Below, one piece after another: positions 33,598 to 42,428 of a DNA stretch of 64,000 bases (its first letter is position 1; the number at the start of each line of letters is the position of its first letter). The position numbers and the translations under genes were made by a program. Location of the stretch: NCBI RefSeq assembly GCF_900101175.1, contig NZ_FNFQ01000009.1:124001-188000 (forward strand). Reading direction: 5' to 3'. Source of the DNA: Stenotrophomonas pavanii (lineage in GTDB: Bacteria; Pseudomonadota; Gammaproteobacteria; Xanthomonadales; Xanthomonadaceae). The notes beneath the pieces are model-generated. The model saw only the letters and a list, made by a program, of their open reading frames with translations, was not told the DNA's origin and ran no database searches.

Positions 33598-35691
33598 ATG
33601 AACGTCCGCAACCTGGTCCCGCTGGGCCTGACCATCGCCATCGCTGCCTCACTGGCGGCGTGTGGCAAGAACGAAACCGCCCCGGCGGCCAGTGCCGACG
33701 CCAAGCCGGCCTTCGACCTGTCGCAGATCAAGACGCCGCTGATCTCGCTCAACAGCGCCGACCTCGATCCGGCCATTTCGGCCTGTACCGACCTCAATGG
33801 CTTCGTCAACAGCAAGTGGCTGAAGGCCAACCCGGTGCCGGGCGACCAGACCACCTGGGGCAGCTTCGAGATCCTGCGCGAGCGCTCGCTGGAAGTGCAG
33901 CACGCGCTGGTGCAGCAGGCCGCCGCCAGCCAGGCCAAGGCCGGCTCGGTGGAAGCCAAGATCGGTGACATCTGGAAGACCGGCAACGACGAAGCGAAGA
34001 TCGAAGCTGCCGGCCTGGCGCCGCTGCAGCCGCAGCTGGACAAGATCGCCGCGCTGAACGACACCGCCGCCATCACCCGGTACCTGCGCGACAGCCAGGC
34101 CGAGGGCAAGGGCGTGCTGTTCTCGCTGTTCGCCAATGCCGACTACAAGGATTCGGCCAACGTCATCGCCTACGTCGGCCAGGGTGGCCTGGGCCTGCCG
34201 GAGAAGGGCTACTACTTCGACGATGCGCAGGCCAAGATCCGCGATGCCTACGTGGCCTACATCGCACAGGTGCTGACCCTGTCCGGCGTGGACGCGGCGC
34301 AGGCCGCCGAGCAGGCCAAGGCCGTGATGGCCTTCGAAACCCGCCTGGCCAAGGCCTCGATGTCGCGCATCGAAATGCGTGATCCGGCCAAGCGCTACAA
34401 CCCGCTCAGCGCCGCCGACGCCGACAGGCTGACCCCGAACTTCAGCTGGACCGCGCTGTTCGACACCCTGAAGGTGCCGGCCGCGCAGAAGTTCTCGCTG
34501 GCCCAGCCCGGCTTCTTCAGTGAAATGGACAAGATGCTCGCCGACGTGCCGGCCAGCACCTGGCAGGCCTATCTGCGCTTCCACACCATCGACGACGCCT
34601 CGCCGTACCTGAGCAGCCAGTTCGAGAAGGCCAACTTCGATTTCTACGGCACCACCCTGCGCGGCCAGAAGGAAATGCAGCCGCGCTGGAAGCGCGTGCT
34701 GGAGTCGGTAAACGGTGGCATGGGTGAAGCGCTGGGCCAGCTGTACGTCGACGCCGTGTTTCCGGCCGAGTCGAAGGTCGCCATGCAGCACCTGGTGGAG
34801 AACCTGTCGCAGGCGCTGAAGGCGCGCCTGGAGCAGCTGCCGTGGATGGGCGAAGAAACCAAGAAGAAGGCGCTGGAAAAGTGGGCCAGCTTCACCCCGA
34901 AGATCGGTTACCCGGACAAGTGGCGTGACTGGGCGGGCCTGCAGACCAACGGCGACAGCTACCTGGGCAACATGCAGGCGGCGCGGGCGTTCAACTACCG
35001 CTACATGCTGGACAAGATCGGCAAGCCGGTGGACAAGACCGAGTGGGGCATGACCCCGCAGACCGTCAACGCGTACTACAACGCCACCAAGAACGAGATC
35101 GTGTTCCCGGCGGCGATCCTGCAGGCGCCGTTCTTCGACGCCAAGGCCGATCCGGCGCTGAACTACGGCGGCATCGGTGCGGTCATCGGCCACGAGATGA
35201 TGCATGGCTACGACGACTCGGGCAGCCAGTTCGCCGCCAACGGCAACTTCGACAACTGGTGGACCGACGCGGACCGCAAGGCCTTCACCGAGCGTACCGA
35301 CCAGCTGGTCGCGCAGTTCGACGGCTATGAAGCGGTGCCGGGGGTGAACGTGAAGGGCAAGCTGACCCTGGGCGAGAACATCGGCGACCTGGGCGGGCTG
35401 ACCGTGGCCTATGACGCGCTGCAGATGGCGCTGAAGGAAGACCCGAAGGCGAATGTCGAGGTCGATGGCCACAGCCAGGACCAGCGCTTCTTCATGAACT
35501 GGGCCACGGTGTGGCGCCGCAATTTCACCGATGGTGAGCTGCGCGTCCGCCTCAACACCGATCCGCATGCGCCGGCCAACTTCCGTGCCAACGGTGCGCC
35601 GTCGAACATGCCTTCGTTCGCGGCCGCCTTCCAGTGCAAGGCCGGCGATGCAATGGTGCGTGCCGACGACAAGCGCGTGGTGATCTGGTAA
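33598..35691 (+). CDS. M13-family zinc metallopeptidase lipoprotein (neprilysin/PepO type)
   Basis: The protein has 697 residues. A lipoprotein signal peptide with lipobox LAAC (Cys21) places it on the periplasmic face. The N-terminal M13 domain runs to about residue 480. The zinc site HEMMH is at His532-His536, with Glu593 in GENIGDLGG as third ligand. The C-terminal VNAYYNATKNEIVFPAAILQ and MRADDK-like end are typical. It degrades oligopeptides. The gene is monocistronic and a terminator follows 27 bases after the stop. Confidence 0.95.
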   Translation: MNVRNLVPLGLTIAIAASLAACGKNETAPAASADAKPAFDLSQIKTPLISLNSADLDPAISACTDLNGFVNSKWLKANPVPGDQTTWGSFEILRERSLEVQHALVQQAAASQAKAGSVEAKIGDIWKTGNDEAKIEAAGLAPLQPQLDKIAALNDTAAITRYLRDSQAEGKGVLFSLFANADYKDSANVIAYVGQGGLGLPEKGYYFDDAQAKIRDAYVAYIAQVLTLSGVDAAQAAEQAKAVMAFETRLAKASMSRIEMRDPAKRYNPLSAADADRLTPNFSWTALFDTLKVPAAQKFSLAQPGFFSEMDKMLADVPASTWQAYLRFHTIDDASPYLSSQFEKANFDFYGTTLRGQKEMQPRWKRVLESVNGGMGEALGQLYVDAVFPAESKVAMQHLVENLSQALKARLEQLPWMGEETKKKALEKWASFTPKIGYPDKWRDWAGLQTNGDSYLGNMQAARAFNYRYMLDKIGKPVDKTEWGMTPQTVNAYYNATKNEIVFPAAILQAPFFDAKADPALNYGGIGAVIGHEMMHGYDDSGSQFAANGNFDNWWTDADRKAFTERTDQLVAQFDGYEAVPGVNVKGKLTLGENIGDLGGLTVAYDALQMALKEDPKANVEVDGHSQDQRFFMNWATVWRRNFTDGELRVRLNTDPHAPANFRANGAPSNMPSFAAAFQCKAGDAMVRADDKRVVIW

Positions 35692-35717
35692 TCGATCACC
35701 CGTGAACGCGTGATGCG

Positions 35718-35744
35718 AAAGGCCCGGCGAATGCCGGGCCTTTT
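35718..35744 (+). terminator. Terminator after the M13 peptidase gene
   Basis: GGCCCGGC/GCCGGGCC stem, extended by AA/TT, with a GAAT loop and TTTTG tail. Confidence 0.88.
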
Positions 35745-35775
35745 GTCGTCCAGGCCGGCAGCACAGCGCCGACTG

Positions 35776-35862
35776 GTAGAGTCGACTGTTAGTCGACTAT
35801 CGCGCGCAGCGCGGGATTTTCGCGATCTGGACGAAGAGCAGTCGACTAACAGTCGACTCTAC
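35776..35862. repeat. SMAG-type composite repeat (inverted pair)
   Basis: It has the same outer ends as the element at 26642-26730: GTAGAGTCGACTGTTAGTCG at the left and its near-perfect inverse (AACAGTCGACTCTAC) at the right, with a GC-rich interior containing CGCGCGCAGCGCG. It lies between convergent genes. Confidence 0.88.
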
Positions 35863-35891
35863 CGGCGGGTTGTTTCACCGTCGGGAAGATC

Positions 35892-36509
35892 TCAGGCCAG
35901 CGCCGGCGCGCGCGCCAGCATGCGATGGAAGCGCTGCAGCACGTAGGGGTCCACCAGCCCGCCGGACTGCGCTTCGATGATCCGCAACGCGGTTTCGTGC
36001 TCCATCGCATCGCGATACGGGCGTACGCTGGTCAGCGCATCGTAGGCATCGACGATGGTGACGATGCGCGCGCCCAGCGGGATGGCCTCGCCGCGCAATC
36101 CGTCGGGGTAGCCGCTGCCATCGAAGGCTTCGTGATGGGCGCGGATCAGCCGTGCTACCGGTGCGGCATCGCTGCGGCCGGTGGCCAGGAAGATATGCTC
36201 GCCGCGCACCGGATGCTCGCGCATGATCGCGCGTTCTTCTTCGGTATGCTGGCGCGGCGCCAGCAGAACATCGTCGGGTATGCCGATCTTGCCGATGTCG
36301 TGGAAGCGTGCGGCCAGGCCGATCTGTGCACAGGCCGGGGGGGCGAGATCGCAGTGCGTGGCCAGGCAGCGGGCCAGCAGGCCCACGCGGTCGCAGTGGT
36401 GACGGGTGTAGGCGTCGCGCATCTGCAGCGACATCGAGAGGGCATCGATCAGGCAGGCCTGCGCGTGCAGCAGGTCGGGGGCGGGTACGGCGTCAGGAAA
36501 CATGGTCAT
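35892..36509 (-). CDS. Stand-alone HD-GYP domain phosphodiesterase
   Basis: The protein has 205 residues consisting almost only of the HD-GYP domain: HHCDRVGLLARCLA, the HD pair in FHDIGKIGIPDD, the GYP signature in HHEAFDGSGYPDGL, and VDAYDALTSVRPYR. Such domains hydrolyse cyclic-di-GMP to GMP or pGpG. No receiver or sensor domain precedes it, so regulation must come from expression or partners. It is 46 bases upstream of the mfd stop on the same strand side and probably separate. The enzyme could counter the globin-coupled cyclase at 26755-28170, but no link is shown. Confidence 0.9.
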   Translation of the reverse strand: MTMFPDAVPAPDLLHAQACLIDALSMSLQMRDAYTRHHCDRVGLLARCLATHCDLAPPACAQIGLAARFHDIGKIGIPDDVLLAPRQHTEEERAIMREHPVRGEHIFLATGRSDAAPVARLIRAHHEAFDGSGYPDGLRGEAIPLGARIVTIVDAYDALTSVRPYRDAMEHETALRIIEAQSGGLVDPYVLQRFHRMLARAPALA

Positions 36510-36555
36510 CAGCCCGCACCGGCTGCGCGCCGATGCGGGTGTGCGGGGGGGGCGA

Positions 36556-39500
36556 TCAACCCGGGGCGAGGGTGGTCAGAAGGGCGCGGGCCGCGTTGAA
36601 GCGGTCTTCCGGCAACGGCAGCGGATGCTTGATGCGCAGCTTGTCAGGCCCTTCCATGGCGTAGAGGTTCGGTTGCTTCTGGATCAGCTGGATCACCGCC
36701 ATCGGGTCGATGTTGGGCTTGGACTCGAACACGATGCGGCCACCGTTCTCGCCCAGGTCCAGCTTGCGGATGCCCAGCGTGTTGGCCTTCAACTTCAGCT
36801 CGGCGATGGCGAACAGGTGCTTGGCCGCATCCGGCAGCAGGCCGAAGCGGTCGATCATCTCCACCTGCAGCTCACGCAGCGCGTCGCTGTCGCGCGCGCT
36901 GGAAATACGCTTGTACAGCGTCAGGCGGGTGTGCACGTCGGGCAGGTAGTCTTCCGGGATCAGCGCCGGCACATGCAGCTCGACCTCGGCGCCGCGTACT
37001 TCCTCGCCGGCATCCAGGTCGGGCAGCTTGCCCAGCCTGATGCTGCGCACCGCGCGCTCCAGCAGCTCGGTGTACAGGCTGAAGCCGACTTCGGCCATCT
37101 GCCCGCTCTGGTCCTCGCCGAGCAGTTCACCGGCGCCACGGATCTCCAGGTCGTGCGTGGCCAGGGTGAAACCGGCACCCAGCTCGTCCATCGAGGCGAT
37201 CGCTTCCAGGCGCTTTTCGGCATCGGGCGTGATCGCGCGGCGGTCAGGAGTGATCAGGTAGGCGTAGGCGCGGTGGTGTGAACGCCCGACGCGGCCGCGC
37301 AGCTGATGCAGCTGGGCCAGGCCGAAGCGGTCGGCGCGGTTGATGATGATGGTGTTGGCGTTGGGGATGTCGATGCCGGACTCGATGATCGTGGTCGACA
37401 GCAGCACGTTGAAGCGCTGCTTCTGGAAATCCAGCATCACCTTTTCCAGCTCGCGCTCGGGCATCTGCCCGTGCGCGATACCGATACGGGCTTCGGGCAC
37501 CAGCTCGGACAGCTCGCGCTGCATGCGGCCGATGCTCTCCACGTCGTTGTGCAGGAAGTACAGCTGGCCACCACGCGCCAGCTCGCGCTGGAACGCCTCG
37601 CGCAGCAGCGCGTTGTCCCACTGGGTGATGAAGGTCTGCACCGCCAGCCGGTTCGGCGGCGGCGTGGCGATGATCGACAGGTCGCGCAGGCCGGCCATGG
37701 CCATGTTCAACGTGCGCGGGATCGGCGTGGCGGTCAGGGTCAGCAGGTGCACGTTGGCGCGCAGCGCCTTCAGCGCTTCCTTCTGGCGCACGCCGAAACG
37801 CTGCTCTTCGTCGACGATGACCATGCCCAGGTCCTTGAACTTCACGTCCGGCTGCAGCAGGCGGTGGGTGCCGACGATCACGTCGATGGTGCCGGCGGCG
37901 ACCTTCTCCAGTTCGGCCTTGATTTCCTTGCTGGTCTTGAAGCGCGACAGCACCTCGACCTTCAGCGGGTAATCGGCGAAACGGTCGCGGAAATTGCGGT
38001 AGTGCTGCTCGGCCAGCAGCGTGGTTGGCACCAGCACCGCCACCTGCTTGCCGGCGCTGGCCGCGGCGAAGGCAGCCCGCACCGCAACCTCGGTCTTGCC
38101 GAAGCCGACGTCGCCGCAGACCACGCGGTCCATCGGCTGGCTGCTGGCCAGGTCACGCAGCGTGGCATCGATCGCCGCCAGCTGGTCCGGGGTTTCCTCA
38201 AACGGGAAACCGGCCGCGAACGGCTCGTACATCGCGCGGTCCACCTGCAATGCCAGGCCGGCACGCGCCTGGCGGCGGGCCTGGATCTCCAGCAGTTCGG
38301 CGGCAACGTCGCGCACCTTCTCGGCGGCCTTGCGCTTGGCCTTGCTCCACTGCTCGCCACCGAGCGAGTGCAGCGGCGCGGTTTCCGGCGACGCACCGGA
38401 GTAGCGGCTGATCAGGTGCAGCTGCGCGACCGGCACATACAGCCGGTCGCCCTTGGCGTACTCGATTTCCAGGAACTCGCCGGGCATGCCGCCGACATCC
38501 ATTGCGATCAGGCCACGGTAGCGGCCGACGCCATGGTCCTCGTGCACGATCGGCGCGCCTTCGGTCAGTTCGCCGAGGTCGCGGATGATCGCTTCCGGCT
38601 CGCGCCCGGCACGGCGCGTGCGGCGGGTGCTGCCGGCGCGCTCGGGGAACAGCTGGCGCTCGGTCAGCACCGCGATGCGCGGGTCGTCCAGCGCGAAGCC
38701 ATCTTCCAGCGGCGCCACCGCGATCGCGAAGCGCGCATCGTCGGCGAGGAAGCCGGGCAGGTCGGCCACCACCGGCGGCTTCAGTTCAGCGGCCTGCAAC
38801 ACTTCCAGCAGGGCCTCGCGGCGGCCGGGCGAATCGGCCGCGATCAGCACCCGGCCCGGGTAATGGCCGAGGAAGGATTTCAGCGCTTCGCCGGCCGGCG
38901 CATCGCGCGCCGCCACCGGCAGCGGTGGCAGCGGCTGGTCGCCCAGCGCGTGCGCGTCGGCGATGCGCGCATGGTCAGCCGACCACACCTCGATGCGCGG
39001 GGCATCGTTCAGGCGCTCGCGCAGCAGCTCCGGCGACAGGTACAACGCCGACGGCGGCAGCAGCGGGCGCTCCACATCATGGCGGCGCTGCTCATAGCGG
39101 TCCGCGGTCTGCGCCCAGAACGCGACGGACGCTTCATACGCACCGGCACAGACCACCGGCAGGCTGCCGCTGGGCAGGTAGTCGAACAGGGTTGCGGTGC
39201 GTTCGAAGAACAGCGGCAGGTAGTACTCGACGCCGGCCGGCGCCAGTCCGGACTTCAGGTCCTGGTACAGCGAACTGCGCCGGGTATCGACATCGAACCG
39301 CTCGCGCAGCGTGGCCAGCACGCGGGCGATGCTGGCTTCATCCATCGGCACTTCGCGGCCGGGCAGCATGTGCACGGCGTCGACCTTGTCCAGCGAGCGC
39401 TGGCTTTCCGGGTCGAAGGCGCGGATCGAGTCGATGTCCTCGTCCAGCAGCTCGATCCGCAGCGGCTCGTCGGCCCCCATCGGGAACACGTCGAGCAGGC

Positions 39501-40020
39501 CACCGCGCACGGCGAAGTCACCCGGGTCCATCACCTGCGGCACGTTGCGGTAGCCGGCGCTTTCCAGGCGCCGCCTCTCGGCGTCCAGGTCCAGGCGCTG
39601 GCCGACTTTCAGGTCGAAGCTGCCACCGATCACGTAGCTGCGCGGGGCCAGCTGCTGCAGCAGGGTCTGCACCGGCACGATCACCAGGCCGCGCTTCAGC
39701 GTGGGCAGGCGGTGCAGGGCGGCCAGGCGCTGCGAGATGATGTCCGGGTGTGGGCTGAAGCGGTCGTAGGGCAGGGTTTCCCAGTCCGGGAAGGCGACCA
39801 CCGGCACGGCCGGGTCGCCGCCGAGCAGGGTCTGCAGGTCGGCTTCGAGCTGGTTGGCCCCGTGGTTGTCACGGGCGATCACCAGCAGCGGGGCATCGTG
39901 CGCGCGCGCGGCCTGGGCCAGGTACCAGGCCAGGGCGGTCGGCGATGCGGGAGCGCGCCACCAGGCGCGGAGCTGGCCGGCGCGCGGCAGCGGCGGGGCG
40001 GGGTATGAGGTACGCGACAT
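36556..40020 (-). CDS. mfd: Transcription-repair coupling factor Mfd
   Basis: The 1154-residue protein shows the full Mfd layout: an N-terminal UvrB-like module, the RNA-polymerase interaction domain (about 480-560, YRGLIAMDVGGMPGEFLEIEYA), RecG-like helicase motors with Walker A GDVGFGKTEVAVRAA and Walker B DEEQRFG, TRG motif region (QLRGRVGRSHHRAYAYL), and a C-terminal autoinhibitory domain. It removes stalled RNA polymerase and recruits UvrA. It is monocistronic on the minus strand. The opposite strand has an open frame of 900 codons over this gene, which is a GC-rich artefact. Confidence 0.98.
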   Translation of the reverse strand: MSRTSYPAPPLPRAGQLRAWWRAPASPTALAWYLAQAARAHDAPLLVIARDNHGANQLEADLQTLLGGDPAVPVVAFPDWETLPYDRFSPHPDIISQRLAALHRLPTLKRGLVIVPVQTLLQQLAPRSYVIGGSFDLKVGQRLDLDAERRRLESAGYRNVPQVMDPGDFAVRGGLLDVFPMGADEPLRIELLDEDIDSIRAFDPESQRSLDKVDAVHMLPGREVPMDEASIARVLATLRERFDVDTRRSSLYQDLKSGLAPAGVEYYLPLFFERTATLFDYLPSGSLPVVCAGAYEASVAFWAQTADRYEQRRHDVERPLLPPSALYLSPELLRERLNDAPRIEVWSADHARIADAHALGDQPLPPLPVAARDAPAGEALKSFLGHYPGRVLIAADSPGRREALLEVLQAAELKPPVVADLPGFLADDARFAIAVAPLEDGFALDDPRIAVLTERQLFPERAGSTRRTRRAGREPEAIIRDLGELTEGAPIVHEDHGVGRYRGLIAMDVGGMPGEFLEIEYAKGDRLYVPVAQLHLISRYSGASPETAPLHSLGGEQWSKAKRKAAEKVRDVAAELLEIQARRQARAGLALQVDRAMYEPFAAGFPFEETPDQLAAIDATLRDLASSQPMDRVVCGDVGFGKTEVAVRAAFAAASAGKQVAVLVPTTLLAEQHYRNFRDRFADYPLKVEVLSRFKTSKEIKAELEKVAAGTIDVIVGTHRLLQPDVKFKDLGMVIVDEEQRFGVRQKEALKALRANVHLLTLTATPIPRTLNMAMAGLRDLSIIATPPPNRLAVQTFITQWDNALLREAFQRELARGGQLYFLHNDVESIGRMQRELSELVPEARIGIAHGQMPERELEKVMLDFQKQRFNVLLSTTIIESGIDIPNANTIIINRADRFGLAQLHQLRGRVGRSHHRAYAYLITPDRRAITPDAEKRLEAIASMDELGAGFTLATHDLEIRGAGELLGEDQSGQMAEVGFSLYTELLERAVRSIRLGKLPDLDAGEEVRGAEVELHVPALIPEDYLPDVHTRLTLYKRISSARDSDALRELQVEMIDRFGLLPDAAKHLFAIAELKLKANTLGIRKLDLGENGGRIVFESKPNIDPMAVIQLIQKQPNLYAMEGPDKLRIKHPLPLPEDRFNAARALLTTLAPG

Positions 40021-40061
40021 GGACCGCCGATTTTAGCAGAAGCCCGGTCAACGCCCGTCGG

Positions 40062-40134
40062 GTCGTGCCGGCCGCTGGCTGGCCGCCTCATGTACCGTTG
40101 GGGTTTGGCAATGCCGGCCAGCGGCCGGCATTAC
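40062..40134. repeat. Inverted pair of SMAG palindromes upstream of mfd
   Basis: GTCGTGCCGGCCGCTGGCTG (40062-) and ATGCCGGCCAGCGGCCGGCA followed by TTAC (ending 40134) face each other across 27 bases. They lie between mfd and a GNAT gene. Confidence 0.8.
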
Positions 40135-40169
40135 CGGAATGCGTCGGCGGGCAAGGCCCGGCGCCTCCG

Positions 40170-40715
40170 TCAGTTGTCCAGCTCCAGCACCATGCGCACC
40201 AGCCCCTCGGCACCGGCCGGGTGCGGCACCGGCTTGAAGCCCAGCGAGGCGGCCAGCTGCTTCATCGGCTCGTTTTCGGCGGCAACATCGCCGTACAGGC
40301 GGTCCAGGTACTTGCCACGGCCCCACTTCACCAGCTTGCGCATCAACTGCCGGCCCAGGCCCTGGCCGATCAGGAAGCGGCTGATCAGGATCGCGTACTC
40401 GGCCTCGCGGGTACCGGGGATGATCGAGGCCCGGGCAACCGCGCCGACCACCGCTTCGCCCGCAGGCAGCGATTCGGCTGCGACCAGGGTGATCTCGGTC
40501 TTGGGATTGGGATGGGTCAGGCGCTGGGTGGTTTCCGGCGACAGCTCGGTCACCGCCTGCAGGAAACGATCGCGGATTTCTTCCGGCCCGAACAGGCTGA
40601 ACGCCGCTTGCAGCGGTGCGCCATCTTCCGGGCGGATGGGGCGGATCAGCAGCTCGTGGCCGCTGGGAGCCTTGAAGATCTCATGCCAGGGCGGCATGCG
40701 GTTGCGAGTGGCCAT
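40170..40715 (-). CDS. GNAT-family acetyltransferase (Pat C-terminal-domain-like)
   Basis: The protein has 181 residues. LLIRPIRPEDGAPLQAAFSLF and the acetyl-CoA loop FLIGQGLGRQLMRKLVKWG are the GNAT A/B motifs. The N-terminal part (FSLFGPEEIRDRFL) is like the GNAT domain attached to acyl-CoA-synthetase-like modules in protein acetyltransferases such as Pat, but the synthetase half is absent. It may therefore acetylate protein lysines; that is an inference. It stands alone. Confidence 0.82.
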   Translation of the reverse strand: MATRNRMPPWHEIFKAPSGHELLIRPIRPEDGAPLQAAFSLFGPEEIRDRFLQAVTELSPETTQRLTHPNPKTEITLVAAESLPAGEAVVGAVARASIIPGTREAEYAILISRFLIGQGLGRQLMRKLVKWGRGKYLDRLYGDVAAENEPMKQLAASLGFKPVPHPAGAEGLVRMVLELDN

Positions 40716-40810
40716 ACCGGGTGATTCCTTGGTGGTCCATCGATTGTGGCATCACCGGGGCTGCATTCCGTGAACGAAAGGCTCACGGCGGTACAGCCTC
40801 GTGAAGGCCG

Positions 40811-41668
40811 CTATTCGGGGGCTTTGAGCCAGTCCAGGCGGGTGCTGGCGCCGGGTTCGCCCAGGTGCTGTCGCAACGCCGGCAGGGCCGGGCCGACCAC
40901 CCGGTCGAACTGCCACGGCGGGTTGAGCAGCAGCATGCCACTGCCATTGAGGCGCAGCGGCGAGTCGTCCGGACGCACCAGGAACTCGATCGTCATCGCC
41001 GATTTCACCGGCAGGGCGGAGGCCTTGCGCAGGAAATGCAGGATGGTGCGGCGCTGCTTGATCGGGAACCAGACCGCACAGGTCGCCTGCGGCCAGCGCG
41101 CCAGGGTCTCGGCCAGGGCGGCCAGGATGTTCTGGTATTCGGCGTCCTGCGCCTCGTACGGCGGGTCGATCAGCACCAGGCCCCGACCGATCTTGCTGCC
41201 GTTGAATTTCGGCGGCAGCAGCGAACGCAGCAGGGCGTAGCCGTCGCCGGCGCGCACGTCGACACGACTGTCATGGGCGAACAGTGCCTTCAGCGTGGCC
41301 ATTTCAGCTTCCTGCAGCTCGCACACCGCCATCCGGTCCTGCGCACGCATCGCCTGGGCGCTCAGCAGCGGCGAACCGGGGTAATTGGTCAGTGCCCCCA
41401 CCGGATTGTCGGCCTGCACGGCCTTCAGATAGCGCTCGACCACCTCCGGCAGCCTGGGCTGTGCCATCAGCCGCATGATCCCCGATTCGGCCTCCAGGGT
41501 CTTGCGGCTCTCTTCGCTGGCCAGCAGGTAGCGGCCGGCACCGCCGTGGGTGTCCAGCACGAAGAACGGGCTGTCCTTGCGCTTGAAGCTGTCGATCAGG
41601 GCCAGCTGCACGATGTGTTTGAGCACGTCGGCGTGGTTGCCGGCATGGAAGGCGTGGCGATAGTTCAT
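40811..41668 (-). CDS. rlmJ: 23S rRNA (adenine2030-N6)-methyltransferase RlmJ
   Basis: This 285-residue SAM-dependent methyltransferase starts MNYRHAFHAGNHADVLKH, diagnostic of RlmJ. The SAM site is LDTHGGAGRY and the catalytic motif IV is DPPYE. It methylates A2030 of 23S rRNA before ribosome assembly. It is divergent from creB with a 47-base shared gap. Confidence 0.96.
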   Translation of the reverse strand: MNYRHAFHAGNHADVLKHIVQLALIDSFKRKDSPFFVLDTHGGAGRYLLASEESRKTLEAESGIMRLMAQPRLPEVVERYLKAVQADNPVGALTNYPGSPLLSAQAMRAQDRMAVCELQEAEMATLKALFAHDSRVDVRAGDGYALLRSLLPPKFNGSKIGRGLVLIDPPYEAQDAEYQNILAALAETLARWPQATCAVWFPIKQRRTILHFLRKASALPVKSAMTIEFLVRPDDSPLRLNGSGMLLLNPPWQFDRVVGPALPALRQHLGEPGASTRLDWLKAPE

Positions 41669-41715
41669 GGGCGGCAGTGTACGGGGCGGCGGCCGCAGCG
41701 GCTATGCTGCGCGCC

Positions 41716-42426
41716 ATGACAGCTCCCGTTGCCCATGTCCTGGTGGTCGAGGACGAAGCCGCCATCGCCGAAACCGTGCTGTACGCGCTGCGCAGCGAAG
41801 GCTATGCCGCCAGCCACTGCCTGCTCGGCGGGGAGGCCCTGCAGCGGCTGCAGGCCGGCGATATCGACGTGGTGGTGCTGGACGTGGGCCTGCCCGACCT
41901 CGGCGGTTTCGAGGTCTGCCGGCGGCTGCGCGCGCAGCCCGGGCCGGCGGCGCAGCTGCCGGTGATCTTCCTGACCGCCCGCAATGATGAAGTGGACCGC
42001 GTGCTCGGCCTGGAGCTGGGCGCCGACGACTACATGACCAAGCCGTTCTCGCCGCGCGAACTGGTGGCGCGGGTGCGCGCGCGGCTGCGTCGTGCGGCAC
42101 CGGCGTTGGCAGCAACCAGCGCCGAGGCGGGCTGGCAGGAACATGGCGCCTTCGCCATCGACCGCGAAGGCCGGCGCATCCGCTTCCGTGGCCACGCGCT
42201 GGACCTGACCCGTTACGAGTACGCGCTGCTGGAGGCCCTGCTGCAGCGGCCGGGGGCGATCCTCAGCCGTGCCCAGCTGATGGATCGCGGATGGGACAGC
42301 AGTGCCGACAGCGCCGACCGAACGGTCGACACCCACGTAAAGACCCTGCGCGCCAAGCTGCGCGCGGCCGGCGCCAGCGACCCGATCCGCACCCACCGTG
42401 GCCTCGGCTACGCGCTGGAGGTCTAG
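41716..42426 (+). CDS. creB: CreB response regulator
   Basis: This 236-residue OmpR-family regulator has an acidic pocket VVEDEAA, phospho-Asp in VVVLDVGLPDLGG and Lys in YMTKPFSPRE. The winged helix includes LTRYEYALLEALLQRPG and RTHRGLGYALEV. It is followed after 2 bases by creC, then a Cre-tag and creD, the complete E. coli-like creBCD order. ATG 41716 is used; the longer in-frame start at 41677 would add an Ala-rich extension and overlap the divergent promoter. Confidence 0.93.
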   Translation: MTAPVAHVLVVEDEAAIAETVLYALRSEGYAASHCLLGGEALQRLQAGDIDVVVLDVGLPDLGGFEVCRRLRAQPGPAAQLPVIFLTARNDEVDRVLGLELGADDYMTKPFSPRELVARVRARLRRAAPALAATSAEAGWQEHGAFAIDREGRRIRFRGHALDLTRYEYALLEALLQRPGAILSRAQLMDRGWDSSADSADRTVDTHVKTLRAKLRAAGASDPIRTHRGLGYALEV

Positions 42427-42428
42427 CC

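Noticed and set aside
33649-35568. A 639-codon minus-strand frame opposite the M13 peptidase
   Set aside because: The plus strand encodes an M13 peptidase with lipobox and HEMMH; the antisense frame has no support.
37306-40008. A 900-codon open frame on the plus strand opposite mfd
   Set aside because: It is the exact antisense of a conserved gene, rich in Gln/His/Arg, and has no recognisable domain. Long spurious frames are usual in this GC range.
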